64,000 bases of DNA from the NCBI GenBank assembly GCA_944325185.1, contig CALUZA010000027.1, positions 41,543 through 105,542 of the forward strand. The letters run 5' to 3'. The position numbers and the translations under genes were made by a program. The stretch comes from Candidatus Gastranaerophilales bacterium. GTDB taxonomy: Bacteria > Cyanobacteriota > Vampirovibrionia > Gastranaerophilales > Gastranaerophilaceae. The notes beneath the pieces are model-generated. The model was not told the DNA's origin, made no database searches, and saw only the letters and a list, made by a program, of their open reading frames with translations. Shown in pieces: positions 8,903 through 17,183 of this stretch (the stretch's first letter is position 1; every line of letters starts with the position of its first letter).

Positions 8903-9224
8903 TTGTCTTGATTTATTGTTTTTTATTTGTTTTACATGCTGGATTTTTTCTAATAATGCACAAATAAAAAAAATGTGTAATTTTTTGTTAAGAAATATTA
9001 AATTAAATTTCACGATAAATTAGTAATGTTCACTATATTTACATAAATAATTATAAAAAATTGAACTCTAAACTAAATAATGTAAGACAAACACTAAAAA
9101 AAATGATAAGATAACAAAGCAAGTGTTCGAAACAATCCTATAATAATAAAAATATGATTTCAAAAAATAAATTTCTTTAAAAAATAAATAGTCGTTACAT
9201 AAGTTAAAAAATTAACAACCAAAT
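8903..9224. other. Gene-free AT-rich spacer
   Basis: This stretch of about 320 bases lies between the tRNA-Leu terminator and the promoter-like element of the HEAT gene. I see no ORF with a ribosome-binding site, no stable hairpin and no recognisable RNA gene. Several A/T runs are present. A small RNA cannot be excluded. Confidence 0.6.
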
Positions 9225-9267
9225 GGCAATTTTCTAAGTCAAAAATTCTTTATTAATATATAGGTAA
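9225..9267 (+). promoter_or_regulatory. 43-bp promoter-like element, copy 1 (HEAT gene)
   Basis: It begins with GGCAATTTT. Box CTTTAT starts exactly 23 bases later (9248), followed by ATATATAG. The same layout recurs at 37248, 39080, 44603 (-), 47248 (-) and 47765 (-). The HEAT gene's ATG lies 49 bases after the CTTTAT box, with GGAGG between. A promoter role is inferred. Confidence 0.65.
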
Positions 9268-9296
9268 TAGTGTGTAAATGTTATTGGAGGAAATCA

Positions 9297-10151
9297 ATGA
9301 CAATTAGTGTGAACAATCGAAAGAAAACAGCTAAGAAATCTTTTGATGAATTAGTTAAAGACCTTAAGACTTCTAATTCTGAAAAAGTTAGGTATAATGC
9401 TGCAAGAATCCTTGGCGAAATGGGTGATTTTTCTGCAGTAGAACCCTTAATCGATGTTCTTAAAAATGATAAAAATGGTTCAGTTCGTTTATATGCTGCT
9501 CGTGCATTAGGTGAGCTTGGCGATACAAACGCAACAATTCCTTTGATTGAATCATTAAGATTAGACAGAAACGTAGATGTTCGTGTTCGTGCAGCACGTG
9601 CGTTAGGTCGTCTTGGTGGGGAAATTGTTGTAGAACCTTTAGTTGAAGCATTAAATGATGAAAATCCTCAAGTTTGTATTACTGCTACCGAAGCATTAAT
9701 CGAAATTGGAGATGTTGCAACAGACGCTTTAATTGAATCCCTTGATCATGAAAAAGTTAATGTAAGATGCGATGCTACTCGTGCTTTAGGTGAAATAGGA
9801 AATCCTAAATGTGTAGATAAAATCATCGGCATGTTAAATGATGAATGGGTCAATGTTCGAATTTATGCAGTTACTTCTTTGGGTAAATTGAATGATAAAA
9901 AAGCTGTTCCTGCGCTTATTGAAGTAATGAAGAACGAAAAAGAAAATGATTTAGTGCGTGCAGGCGCTGCTGCTGCTCTTGGTGTATTGCGTGATCAAAG
10001 AGCTTTGCTTCCTTTAAGAGAACTTATTATTAACGCCGAAGAACTTGGCGAACTTGAAGATACTGCTCTAAAATCTTTCAAAAAGATTATGGCAGCTAAT
10101 TGGGAAGCTATGCAAGGCGCGCAAAATGTTAAAAAACCAAGTTTCTTTTAG
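9297..10151 (+). CDS. HEAT-repeat protein of the PBS-lyase (CpcE/NblB-like) type
   Basis: The ATG at 9297 sits six bases after GGAGG. The 284-aa product is built of about seven tandem HEAT repeats of about 31 residues, with the PBS-lyase-type core VRxxAARxLGxxG: VRYNAARILGEMG, VRLYAARALGELG, VRVRAARALGRLG, VRCDATRALGEIG, VRIYAVTSLGKL. In cyanobacteria such repeats occur in phycobilin lyases and NblB; elsewhere they are general binding scaffolds. Catalytic function is unlikely, since no bilin or phycobiliprotein genes are present. It is preceded by copy 1 of the 43-bp element and followed by a strong terminator, so it is likely monocistronic. Confidence 0.85.
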   Translation: MTISVNNRKKTAKKSFDELVKDLKTSNSEKVRYNAARILGEMGDFSAVEPLIDVLKNDKNGSVRLYAARALGELGDTNATIPLIESLRLDRNVDVRVRAARALGRLGGEIVVEPLVEALNDENPQVCITATEALIEIGDVATDALIESLDHEKVNVRCDATRALGEIGNPKCVDKIIGMLNDEWVNVRIYAVTSLGKLNDKKAVPALIEVMKNEKENDLVRAGAAAALGVLRDQRALLPLRELIINAEELGELEDTALKSFKKIMAANWEAMQGAQNVKKPSFF

Positions 10152-10165
10152 AAATTAATTTCAAA

Positions 10166-10200
10166 AAAAGAGAGGTTCTTTTTTAGAACCTCTCTTTTTT
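10166..10200. terminator. Bidirectional terminator
   Basis: A 12-bp stem AAGAGAGGTTCT/AGAACCTCTCTT with a T5 loop is flanked by A and T runs on both sides. It can serve the HEAT gene (+) and the small exported protein gene (-). Confidence 0.92.
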
Positions 10201-10212
10201 GTTAGGATTAGC

Positions 10213-10500
10213 TTAAATTCTGTTGTGCCAAACGCCACCTTGTCTATCGATTATTGCGTCATAGAATGACCATAGTCTAAATACACCTGTTAAACCAAGA
10301 ACTGCGTGAGTTATGTTTTTTTCTGCTGATTGTCCGTTTATTGCTTGACCAATTCCGGGCCAAATTAACAATGAACATATTGAAGCTCCAACGCTTCTTC
10401 CTGATACTTGCCCGTCGACTCCGTGAGTTCCTGCGGCATTAGCTGCATTAAACGTTGAAAATGCTATTAATAGTGCAAATATTGCTAATGTCTTTTTCAT
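10213..10500 (-). CDS. Small exported or membrane protein, unknown function
   Basis: An AAGGAGG site lies nine bases before the ATG. The 95-aa product has a clear signal peptide (MKKTLAIFALLIAFSTF, probable cut after ANAA near residue 23). A Gly/Ser-rich stretch follows, then hydrophobic segments SICSLLIWPGIGQAI and HAVLGLTGVFRLWSFYD. The mature part resembles small glycine-rich inner-membrane proteins, but I recognise no family. It ends in a terminator shared with the convergent HEAT gene, and pepA lies 36 bases upstream on the same strand. Confidence 0.75.
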   Translation of the reverse strand: MKKTLAIFALLIAFSTFNAANAAGTHGVDGQVSGRSVGASICSLLIWPGIGQAINGQSAEKNITHAVLGLTGVFRLWSFYDAIIDRQGGVWHNRI

Positions 10501-10536
10501 ATTACTATCCTCCTTTTTGATTATTATAATATAAAT

Positions 10537-12015
10537 TTAAGCTAAGATATAGTTTAATAAGCTTCTTATCATCACTCCTGTTGGTCCTGATAATGTTTCT
10601 TTGTTTGATTTGTCTAAATATGCTGTACCTGCTATATCAAGATGAAGCCAAGATTTTGATTTTGTAAAGTTTGATAAAAACCAAGCTGCTGTTGATGTAC
10701 CTGCATTTCTTCCGCCGGTATTTTTAAAGTCTGCTATTTCTGATTTTAAGTTATCTTTTAATTCATCCAGAATTGGCATTTGCCAAGTATTTTCACAATA
10801 ATTTTCTGAAATTTCTCTAAATTTATTTATTTGTTTTTGGTTGTTGCCCATAACGCCAGTGATATTGTTTCCAAGCGCAACAATTACCGCTCCTGTTAGT
10901 GTTGCTATATCGATAACTTCATCAACGTTTAATGTGTCCGCATAGCATAAGGCATCTGCAAGTGTAAGTCTTCCTTCCGCATCTGTGTTATCGACTTCGA
11001 TTGTTTTTCCGTTCATGGCTGTTAGGATGTCTCCTTGTTTGTACGCCGAGCCTGATGTCATATTTTCACATAATGCACTTATTACGTGCACTTCCGTATC
11101 TGGTTTTAATTTCGCTATAGCTTGTATTATTCCAAGTACACTTGCTGCACCCGACATGTCAGATTTCATGGTTAGCATTGATGTCGCAGGTTTAATGTTC
11201 ATACCACCTGCATCAAATGTAATACCTTTCCCAATAAGTGCTATTTTTTTCTTTGCTTCTTTTTCCGGTTTATATGTAAGATGTATGAAAACAGGTTCAT
11301 TAACACTACCTTGAGCCACTGCAAGAAATGCATTCATTTTCATACTCTTTATTTGATTTTTATTGTATATTTTTACTTCTAATTTATGTTCTTTTGCGAT
11401 TTGTTCTGCAAGATTTGCTATGTATAAAGGTGTTACAATTTGTGCTGATTCATTAATTAGATCTTTTGCAAATTTCATTGCAAAAGATGTATAAGCCCCA
11501 ATTTGTGCTCCTTGCTCTATTTCTGTTGTTAATTCGTTACTTAAAAGTTCTATTGTTTCTATTTTTGATTTTTTTTCGCTTAAATATTTATCAAATTCAT
11601 ATAAGCCTATTCTTGCTGAGGTAAGTGTTATTTGAGCAGTATCTTTTTCGTTTAGGTTTGCATTTGTACAGGTTAAATTATTCAAAAACTCTATTGCAAT
11701 TGAACAGCTGTTTGACATATTTTTTGCTTTTCTTGTTGCAAAGGCAACTGTTTGAGAGAATTTTTTTCTTGTAAAATCGCTTTTTTTACCAAGTCCTACT
11801 ATTAATACTTTTAAATTTTCATTGATTGCATATTTGAAGCTTTCTTGATATTTGCCTGTTATTGTTTTTAATTTATAAATTTGTTCGCAAAGCGCATGGT
11901 TTGATAATTTGTCTATGTAATTAAAAACATCGCTTTTTTCGTTTTCGTCTTCAAAAATAAAACTTACAATTACATCTGAATTTTCTTCTTGTATTTTTTT
12001 TGTTAAAAAGCGCAT
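10537..12015 (-). CDS. pepA: Leucyl aminopeptidase (M17)
   Basis: This 492-aa protein has the M17 signature NTDAEGRLTLADAL and the metal-binding segments GKGITFDAGGMNIKP and MKSDMSGAA, typical of the two-zinc catalytic domain. It removes N-terminal residues from peptides in the cytoplasm; some homologues also bind DNA at Xer sites. GAGGAG lies six bases before the ATG. The gene starts three bases after the stop of trmFO, so the two form an operon. Length is normal for the family. Confidence 0.93.
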   Translation of the reverse strand: MRFLTKKIQEENSDVIVSFIFEDENEKSDVFNYIDKLSNHALCEQIYKLKTITGKYQESFKYAINENLKVLIVGLGKKSDFTRKKFSQTVAFATRKAKNMSNSCSIAIEFLNNLTCTNANLNEKDTAQITLTSARIGLYEFDKYLSEKKSKIETIELLSNELTTEIEQGAQIGAYTSFAMKFAKDLINESAQIVTPLYIANLAEQIAKEHKLEVKIYNKNQIKSMKMNAFLAVAQGSVNEPVFIHLTYKPEKEAKKKIALIGKGITFDAGGMNIKPATSMLTMKSDMSGAASVLGIIQAIAKLKPDTEVHVISALCENMTSGSAYKQGDILTAMNGKTIEVDNTDAEGRLTLADALCYADTLNVDEVIDIATLTGAVIVALGNNITGVMGNNQKQINKFREISENYCENTWQMPILDELKDNLKSEIADFKNTGGRNAGTSTAAWFLSNFTKSKSWLHLDIAGTAYLDKSNKETLSGPTGVMIRSLLNYILA

Positions 12016-12018
12016 AAT

Positions 12019-13350
12019 TTACTCCTCTATGTTTTTTAAAATTTTATTTATTTCTTCTATTGCCCTGTTTGAGCGCAGGGTATTTTTATATATTTTATCT
12101 TTTAATTTTTTGGGGTCGTCATTTAGTTCTCCAATTATTCCCCAATTTGCATTAATGGGTTGAAATTTTTTATGTTCCTTAAACGTTATATATTCTATCA
12201 ATGCTCCTAGTATTGTATTATTTGTTAGTGTAATCATTTCTTTATTTTTTAGATATCTATCTATGTTAATTGCTGCAAAAAGACCAGTTGTAATGCTTTC
12301 GCAGTATCCTTCAACACCTGTTAACTGCCCTGCAAAAAATATATTTGGATACTTTTTGGATTGTAGATGTTTGTTTAAAATTTGCGGAGAGTTAATAAAG
12401 GTATTGGCATGCATAACACCATATCTTACTATATTGGCATTTTCAAGCCCCGGTATACTATGAATTAATTTTTTTTGTTCACCCCAAACAAGATTGGTTT
12501 GAAAGCCTACAAGGTTGTATAAGTTTGCAAGTTTATCATCTTGTCTTAGTTGAACAATCGCCCAGAATTGATGCTTTTTGAATTCCGTTTTAATTCTTTT
12601 GTCAAATATACCGACAGGTTTCATTGGGCCATATCGAAGCGTGTCTTTTCCTCTTGCTGCCATGACCTCTATCGGCATACAGCCTTCAAAGTAATTTGCC
12701 TCAAAATCTTTAAGCGGTGCCCTTTTTGAGTTTATTAGTAAATCATAAAAATTTTCATATTCTTCTTTTGATAGCGGACAATTAATAAAATCTGCATCTC
12801 CTTTATCCCATCTTGACGCATAGAATGCCTTTTCAAAGTCAATTGTGTTTTTTTCAACTATTGGTGCTATTGCATCAAAGAAATGAAAATTTTCTTGTCC
12901 GAATTTTTCTTTAATATCTTTGCATAATTCTTCTGAAGTCAATGGGCCTGTTGCTATTATTGTTGGTATATTTTCATCTAAGTTTTTATATTTTTCAATT
13001 ATTAAATTAATATTTGGAAACGATTTTATTGTTTTTTCTATTTCTTTTGAAAAGCCTAATCTATCGATTGAAAGAGAGTTTCCGGAAGGAACGGCGCATT
13101 TTTTTGCCGTTTTAATTAATTCTGAGCCGAGCAGTTCTGCTTCGTGTTTTAATAGTCCCGAAGCAGAGAGTATATCAACTGAGCCTAAACTGTTTGAGCA
13201 TACAAATTCTGCAGGCAAGTCGGTTTTATGCGCGCCTGTTTCATATTTTGGACGCATTTCAATAAGATCTATATCATACCCTTTTTTTGCCAGATATATT
13301 GCAGCTTCTGAGCCTGCAAGTCCGGCGCCTACTATTCTTATTTTTTTCAT
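12019..13350 (-). CDS. trmFO: TrmFO, FAD/folate-dependent tRNA (uracil-54-C5)-methyltransferase
   Basis: The 443-aa protein starts with the dinucleotide fold IRIVGAGLAGSEAA. It carries the TrmFO-specific stretches IEMRPKYETGAHKTD, FVCSNSLGS and KSKKYPNIFFAGQLTGVEGY. It uses methylenetetrahydrofolate and FADH2 to make m5U54 in the T loop of tRNAs. TrmFO replaces SAM-dependent TrmA in Gram-positives, cyanobacteria and relatives. It is the first gene of the trmFO-pepA pair. No strong ribosome-binding site is seen before the ATG. Confidence 0.95.
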   Translation of the reverse strand: MKKIRIVGAGLAGSEAAIYLAKKGYDIDLIEMRPKYETGAHKTDLPAEFVCSNSLGSVDILSASGLLKHEAELLGSELIKTAKKCAVPSGNSLSIDRLGFSKEIEKTIKSFPNINLIIEKYKNLDENIPTIIATGPLTSEELCKDIKEKFGQENFHFFDAIAPIVEKNTIDFEKAFYASRWDKGDADFINCPLSKEEYENFYDLLINSKRAPLKDFEANYFEGCMPIEVMAARGKDTLRYGPMKPVGIFDKRIKTEFKKHQFWAIVQLRQDDKLANLYNLVGFQTNLVWGEQKKLIHSIPGLENANIVRYGVMHANTFINSPQILNKHLQSKKYPNIFFAGQLTGVEGYCESITTGLFAAINIDRYLKNKEMITLTNNTILGALIEYITFKEHKKFQPINANWGIIGELNDDPKKLKDKIYKNTLRSNRAIEEINKILKNIEE

Positions 13351-13433
13351 AATTAATTTAATTATAACCTGCTAAATTTTTTATTTTTTATCTTAATATA
13401 ACTTAATATTGCTGATTTTTTTATGAAATTTAT

Positions 13434-13460
13434 TAAAGAAAAAATATATATTGCCGATTA
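13434..13460 (+). promoter_or_regulatory. Sigma-28 (FliA/SigD)-like promoter
   Basis: TAAAG (13434-13438) and GCCGATTA (13453-13460) are separated by 14 bases, matching the known sigma-28 layout TAAAGTTT-N11-GCCGATAA. A good ribosome-binding site and a 47-codon ORF follow. This is a single-site match judged by eye. Confidence 0.6.
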
Positions 13461-13484
13461 AAAATATATAGATGAAGGTGGTAT

Positions 13485-13628
13485 ATGCTTAAAACAATAA
13501 AGTTGAATAAGAATAGTTTATCTTGTAATGAATTAATATTAAAAGCCATGTATAAAAGACGTAGAATGGCAATTTCTGCTATTTATAATATTTGTGACGT
13601 AAAAGAAAGAATAAGGCTTGTAAAATAG
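13485..13628 (+). CDS. 47-aa basic small protein, unknown
   Basis: The ATG at 13485 is preceded by GAAGGTGG at a good distance, and the frame runs to TAG at 13626-13628. The peptide starts MLKTIKLNKNSLSCNELI and has a basic centre (YKRRRM), two cysteines (near residues 14 and 38) and a VKERIRLVK end. It has no signal peptide. I recognise no family. A sigma-28-like promoter lies 25-50 bases upstream, which suggests co-regulation with late flagellar genes such as the chaperone cluster at 15.9 kb. It abuts the convergent FtsB-like gene with a single base between. Confidence 0.65.
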   Translation: MLKTIKLNKNSLSCNELILKAMYKRRRMAISAIYNICDVKERIRLVK

Positions 13629-13629
13629 C

Positions 13630-14082
13630 TTATTCGTTAATTTTTTCAGATGTTACGTCTCTGTTGAATTTTGATGCAAATGTTTCCATAAATCTGACAA
13701 ACTTATTATCAGGTAATTTATCAATTTCTTTTGTTTCTTCTTGCGGTTGATTTATTATAATAAGAACTTCATCTTTTGCTGCCATTTTTAGGTTATTTCT
13801 TGCTATAGATTCAACTTTGTGCATCGATGAAAAATTTTGTATTTCGTTTTTTAGATTTTTGTTTCTTGTTTCCGCTTGTGTCTTTAAATCTTGTGCTTTT
13901 ATTATTTTTGTTTGATAGACAACTATTTTGGCAAGATTTAAAAGTGCCGAGTAGCTTATTTGTACAACACAAAGCAACAACACTATTGTTAAAAAAGAAT
14001 GATAAAATCTTATTTTTCTTATTTTCTTTTTTTGTTGTTTTTGTACTCTTGATTTCAAATTCATATATTTTGTATTTGCCAT
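13630..14082 (-). CDS. FtsB/DivIC-type septum-formation-initiator protein
   Basis: The 150-aa protein has a basic cytoplasmic N-terminus and one membrane helix (about 28-50, FYHSFLTIVLLLCVVQISYS). A coiled coil with Q/K/N-rich heptads follows (about 65-95), then the family's terminal motif ARNNLKMAAKDEVLIII. This is the DivIC/FtsB architecture, in which the protein bridges divisome partners such as FtsL and FtsQ. The tail beyond residue 118 is longer than in E. coli FtsB. It lies downstream of the asparaginase gene on the same strand with a gap of 33 bases. Confidence 0.75.
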   Translation of the reverse strand: MANTKYMNLKSRVQKQQKKKIRKIRFYHSFLTIVLLLCVVQISYSALLNLAKIVVYQTKIIKAQDLKTQAETRNKNLKNEIQNFSSMHKVESIARNNLKMAAKDEVLIIINQPQEETKEIDKLPDNKFVRFMETFASKFNRDVTSEKINE

Positions 14083-14115
14083 ATTTAGATTTTAACCTAA
14101 AACTTATAATGTGGT

Positions 14116-15051
14116 TTATTTGAAATTAAATTCGTAACAATATTTTGCAACTTTTTCTTTTTTTTGATTGTATTCGAAATTTTGCACGTTTGTTTTTAAC
14201 CAGTTAAGTTCATTTAGTGCATTCATTGCAATTAATTTTCTTATTGGATTATTATTTTGGGTAAGTTTAATTAGAAGAATTGAATCTTCTTTTAAATTAT
14301 ATATCAATACAAACCCGCCTGCACCAACTTTTGAAAAAAGATTTCCTTTGCTGAGTTCTATAATTTCGGTATCTAATCTGTCGTATCCACCAAAAATATT
14401 AGGGTTTTCAAGAATTGATTTAATAATAATCGAATATTGTTTATTATGAAAAAGATTGTAATATGCTCGGATTATACTTTCTGCGCTCAGCCCCCATAAA
14501 GGAGTTCCGCAGCCGTCTTTTGTGGGATAAAAACTTTTGTAACCTGAAAGTTGCGTTTGCTTATTATAAATTATTTTTTGCAAAGGGTGATTGTATGATG
14601 TGTAATTTTTTGTGTCTAAATTTAGATATTTGCACATCATTAACATCATAAGATGTTTGGCTGAACAATTATTGTGCAGTTTTGTTTTGTGCCCGTTGAA
14701 TTTTCTTGTATCCAGAGGCTTTTGCGCTTCTAAGTTTAGTTCGGTGTTTTTAATTTTTAGTTTTTTTCTGAGATTTTTTAAGATTTTTATATGTTCCGGG
14801 CTTCCCGCGTGAGATGCGCAAAAAATTGCTATTTCTTCACTTGAAAGCTCATAGTCATTTATTACATTATAGTCCGTAATAATTGCTGCTTGTAAAGGTT
14901 TTGCAAGAGAGCGCATGAAAAAAATATTTTCCGGATTTAACCCTGTATAGTTTGTTATTTTATTACCTTTTGCTAAGTATATACTTCCATAATAGCTTGT
15001 ATCTATTATGTCGCCTCTTTTGAGGCTAAGTAAAATCTGCGGACTATTCAT
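14116..15051 (-). CDS. L-asparaginase II family protein
   Basis: The 311-aa protein carries the type II (Rhizobium etli-like) asparaginase motifs: MRSLAKPLQA near residue 45, FCASHAGSPEH near 87, HNNCSAKHLMML (usual form NCSGKHAGML) and KDGCGTPLWGLS. These enzymes hydrolyse asparagine to aspartate and ammonia in the cytoplasm and differ from the AnsA/AnsB fold. The G-to-A change and the loss of HAG in the Cys motif are mild departures from the usual form. It overlaps the upstream gene by 8 bases. Confidence 0.82.
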   Translation of the reverse strand: MNSPQILLSLKRGDIIDTSYYGSIYLAKGNKITNYTGLNPENIFFMRSLAKPLQAAIITDYNVINDYELSSEEIAIFCASHAGSPEHIKILKNLRKKLKIKNTELNLEAQKPLDTRKFNGHKTKLHNNCSAKHLMMLMMCKYLNLDTKNYTSYNHPLQKIIYNKQTQLSGYKSFYPTKDGCGTPLWGLSAESIIRAYYNLFHNKQYSIIIKSILENPNIFGGYDRLDTEIIELSKGNLFSKVGAGGFVLIYNLKEDSILLIKLTQNNNPIRKLIAMNALNELNWLKTNVQNFEYNQKKEKVAKYCYEFNFK

Positions 15052-15796
15052 TAATATTTAGTAATTTCTTTAATCTTTTTTTCATTATCAAATTTTCATT
15101 TTCAAGACGGGAAATTTCTCTTTGCATTCTAATAATTTGGTCTTCTTCATCTTTTTTATTGTCGTATTTTATTGAATTGAAACCAATACTTAATGTCAAA
15201 CGTTTTTTTGCTTCATCTTTTAAAAGCAATAAGCTATCTAGCCCCTTGTCTGTTATGAAGCCCATTTTAATTAGAATGCTTGCCATTTTAATGTGTCTAC
15301 CTTCTTCGTTGAGCTGTTTTTGGTAGCGAATTGCTTGTTCTAGTTGTATAACAGTTATTTTGCCTATTCTTTTTAAGAATTCGCCTGTTTTAATTCTTCC
15401 TGCAATAAACATTGCAATAGCTATATTTTTATTTGTTGAATAATCAGGAATTTGAAAGTATTCTAGTTCCATCAATCTACAGAATATTTTAGCTGTGTCT
15501 GCAAGAGTCCAATTGTTTTTAATAGTAATTTCAAACATATTACATTCTTCAGACAAATCTTTTAAGAAAATATAATATCCTTCGCTTAGTCTGAGATTTT
15601 TTTCTTGCAATTCTTGTCTGCCTTTGAAAGTCAATTTAGGACACATATCCTGAAAAAGATTGTCCACCTCAACAAGTTCAGTAAAGTCTTCCAATTTTTT
15701 TGTAAGATCCTCAAGTATTTCTTTTGTAATAACTTGTTTTACCCATATCGGAAGATTTTTTATATTTTGTATAAAAAGGTCAGAAGTTTTTTGCAT
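15044..15796 (-). CDS. Unknown protein with a GspE-N-like helical domain and a C-terminal coiled coil
   Basis: AAAGGATG precedes the ATG. In the 250-aa product, the region around residues 143-190 (IGKITVIQLEQAIRYQ, then ASILIKMGFIT) resembles the helical repeats of MshE/GspE N-terminal domains, which read LGxITxxQLxxAL. Residues 215-247 form a charged coiled coil (IIRMQREISRLENENLIM). MshEN-like domains can bind cyclic-di-GMP or act as docking modules for secretion ATPases. Function here is not known. No signal peptide or membrane segment is visible. It is coupled to the asparaginase gene by overlap. Confidence 0.6.
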   Translation of the reverse strand: MQKTSDLFIQNIKNLPIWVKQVITKEILEDLTKKLEDFTELVEVDNLFQDMCPKLTFKGRQELQEKNLRLSEGYYIFLKDLSEECNMFEITIKNNWTLADTAKIFCRLMELEYFQIPDYSTNKNIAIAMFIAGRIKTGEFLKRIGKITVIQLEQAIRYQKQLNEEGRHIKMASILIKMGFITDKGLDSLLLLKDEAKKRLTLSIGFNSIKYDNKKDEEDQIIRMQREISRLENENLIMKKRLKKLLNINE

Positions 15797-15909
15797 CTAG
15801 TACATCCTTTTTTATAATTATAATCAAACTGTATTTTTTTATAAATACATTATATAATTTATTATATAATATGTGAAATAAGTTATAATATTTAACGAAA
15901 GAAGAACTT

Positions 15910-16338
15910 ATGGGTTTAGATGGTATTTCCGTAAATCAGCTTAGAGTAACACCGGAACATAATTCTAGCGAATTAAACAAGGTTCCGAAATTTTCTTTGG
16001 ATTTATCAAGGCAAGTTGACGGACTTTCTCAAGGACAAAAAGTTGATCCTGATAAAGAGAGAGAAAAAGAAAAACGGGAATTAAATAAACAATATAATTC
16101 TTCTGATGATTTACAAGATGATTTAGAAGACGAGAATATTGAAGATGTTCCTGTAATTAAATATGACTTATCTCAAAGTGAAAAGTACTCACTTAAAGTA
16201 AACGATGATACAAATGAAATTTTAATTATCGATAAGAGTTCAAAAACGGTTGTTCAAACCATAAATGCTGAAGAATTATCTCATTTTGTAAGTTTTTTGT
16301 CTAATTCGCAAGGTAGTATTGTTAATAGGAAATTTTAG
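15910..16338 (+). CDS. flaG: FlaG-family flagellar protein
   Basis: This 142-aa protein starts after GAAAGAAG. The first 90 residues are polar and highly charged (KEREKEKRELNKQ, DDLQDDLEDENIED). The C-terminal domain reads YSLKVNDDTNEILIIDKSS then VVQTINAEELSHFVSFL, the FlaG pattern (F-x-V-D-x-x-T-x-x-I-V-x-V-I-D, then Q-I-P-P-E-E-L). FlaG is linked to filament length or assembly but is poorly understood. The fliS gene follows directly. FliD, usually between them, is missing here. Confidence 0.7.
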   Translation: MGLDGISVNQLRVTPEHNSSELNKVPKFSLDLSRQVDGLSQGQKVDPDKEREKEKRELNKQYNSSDDLQDDLEDENIEDVPVIKYDLSQSEKYSLKVNDDTNEILIIDKSSKTVVQTINAEELSHFVSFLSNSQGSIVNRKF

Positions 16339-16803
16339 ATGAACCAGTATGTAAAACAATATCAAAAATCCAGTATAGAGACTGCTTCACGTGAGCAAAT
16401 TTTAATTATGCTATATGACGGCGCTATTCAGTTTTTAAACAAGGCGAAAATAGCAATGCAAAATAAGGAAATTGAAGCTACTCATAATAATTTAATGGGT
16501 GCTCAAAATATAATTCAAGAATTTATTAATTCTTTGGATAGAGAAGTTGCCCCGCAGTTGGCTGAAAATCTTACTAGCTTATATGAGTATTTCATAAGAA
16601 GACTTATTCATGCCAATATTAAGCGAGAAATGGAGCCTATTGATGAAGTTTTGAAGTATTTAAAAAGTTTAAAAGCTACTTGGGAGAAAGCGATTTTATT
16701 AGCGCAGCAAGAATCAAGAGAAGAATTCATGAAAAGTTCGGCATCTGATGATTATTATGAAGGTGATGATGACGAAGATGATGAAGATGAGGATGAGGAT
16801 TAA
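16339..16803 (+). CDS. fliS: FliS flagellin export chaperone with acidic tail
   Basis: The 154-aa protein has the FliS start MNQYVKQYQKSSIETASREQ, the core ILIMLYDGAIQFLNKA (21-36) and the end-helix pattern EVLKYLKSLKATWEKA. FliS binds flagellin in the cytoplasm and prevents early polymerisation. Typical FliS is about 125-135 aa; here residues 133-154 add an almost purely Asp/Glu tail. It begins on the base after the flaG stop codon, so the two genes are translationally coupled. Confidence 0.9.
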   Translation: MNQYVKQYQKSSIETASREQILIMLYDGAIQFLNKAKIAMQNKEIEATHNNLMGAQNIIQEFINSLDREVAPQLAENLTSLYEYFIRRLIHANIKREMEPIDEVLKYLKSLKATWEKAILLAQQESREEFMKSSASDDYYEGDDDEDDEDEDED

Positions 16804-16805
16804 AA

Positions 16806-17183
16806 ATGCTTAGTATTAATGATTTTAATCATTTAAAATTATTGTATGAACAATTTTTAAAAATGAATTCGCATATTAGAAGTTTGATTGAAAAAGGGGA
16901 TTGGGAAGCAGTAGATATAGCAATACAAGAAAAAGAGGTTTTGCAGAGAAGGATTTTAAGCTTTGAAAAACCACATATTGATGATATTAAAAAAATTAAA
17001 GAATTGTATAATTTCAGAATGAAATTAATTAAATTAGAAAATGAAAATATTGAGCTTGTAAAATCCCTTAGAGAAAATATTTTAAAAGAAATTTCAAATG
17101 TAAAAATGGCTAAAAAGATTTTAAATACTTATGAGCCTGCTTCTAATAAAATAGTTTCAACTTTTGAAGTTACTAATGAATAA
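16806..17183 (+). CDS. FliT/FlgN-like flagellar chaperone
   Basis: The 125-aa all-helical protein has the layout of FliT: LYEQFLKMNSHIRSLIEKGDWEAVDIAIQEKEVLQRRI, then a long amphipathic helix LIKLENENIELVKSLREN. It lies two bases after fliS, the usual position of fliT. FliT holds the filament-cap protein FliD before export and can regulate flagellar genes. Sequence conservation in this family is low, so the assignment rests on shape and position. Confidence 0.62.
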   Translation: MLSINDFNHLKLLYEQFLKMNSHIRSLIEKGDWEAVDIAIQEKEVLQRRILSFEKPHIDDIKKIKELYNFRMKLIKLENENIELVKSLRENILKEISNVKMAKKILNTYEPASNKIVSTFEVTNE

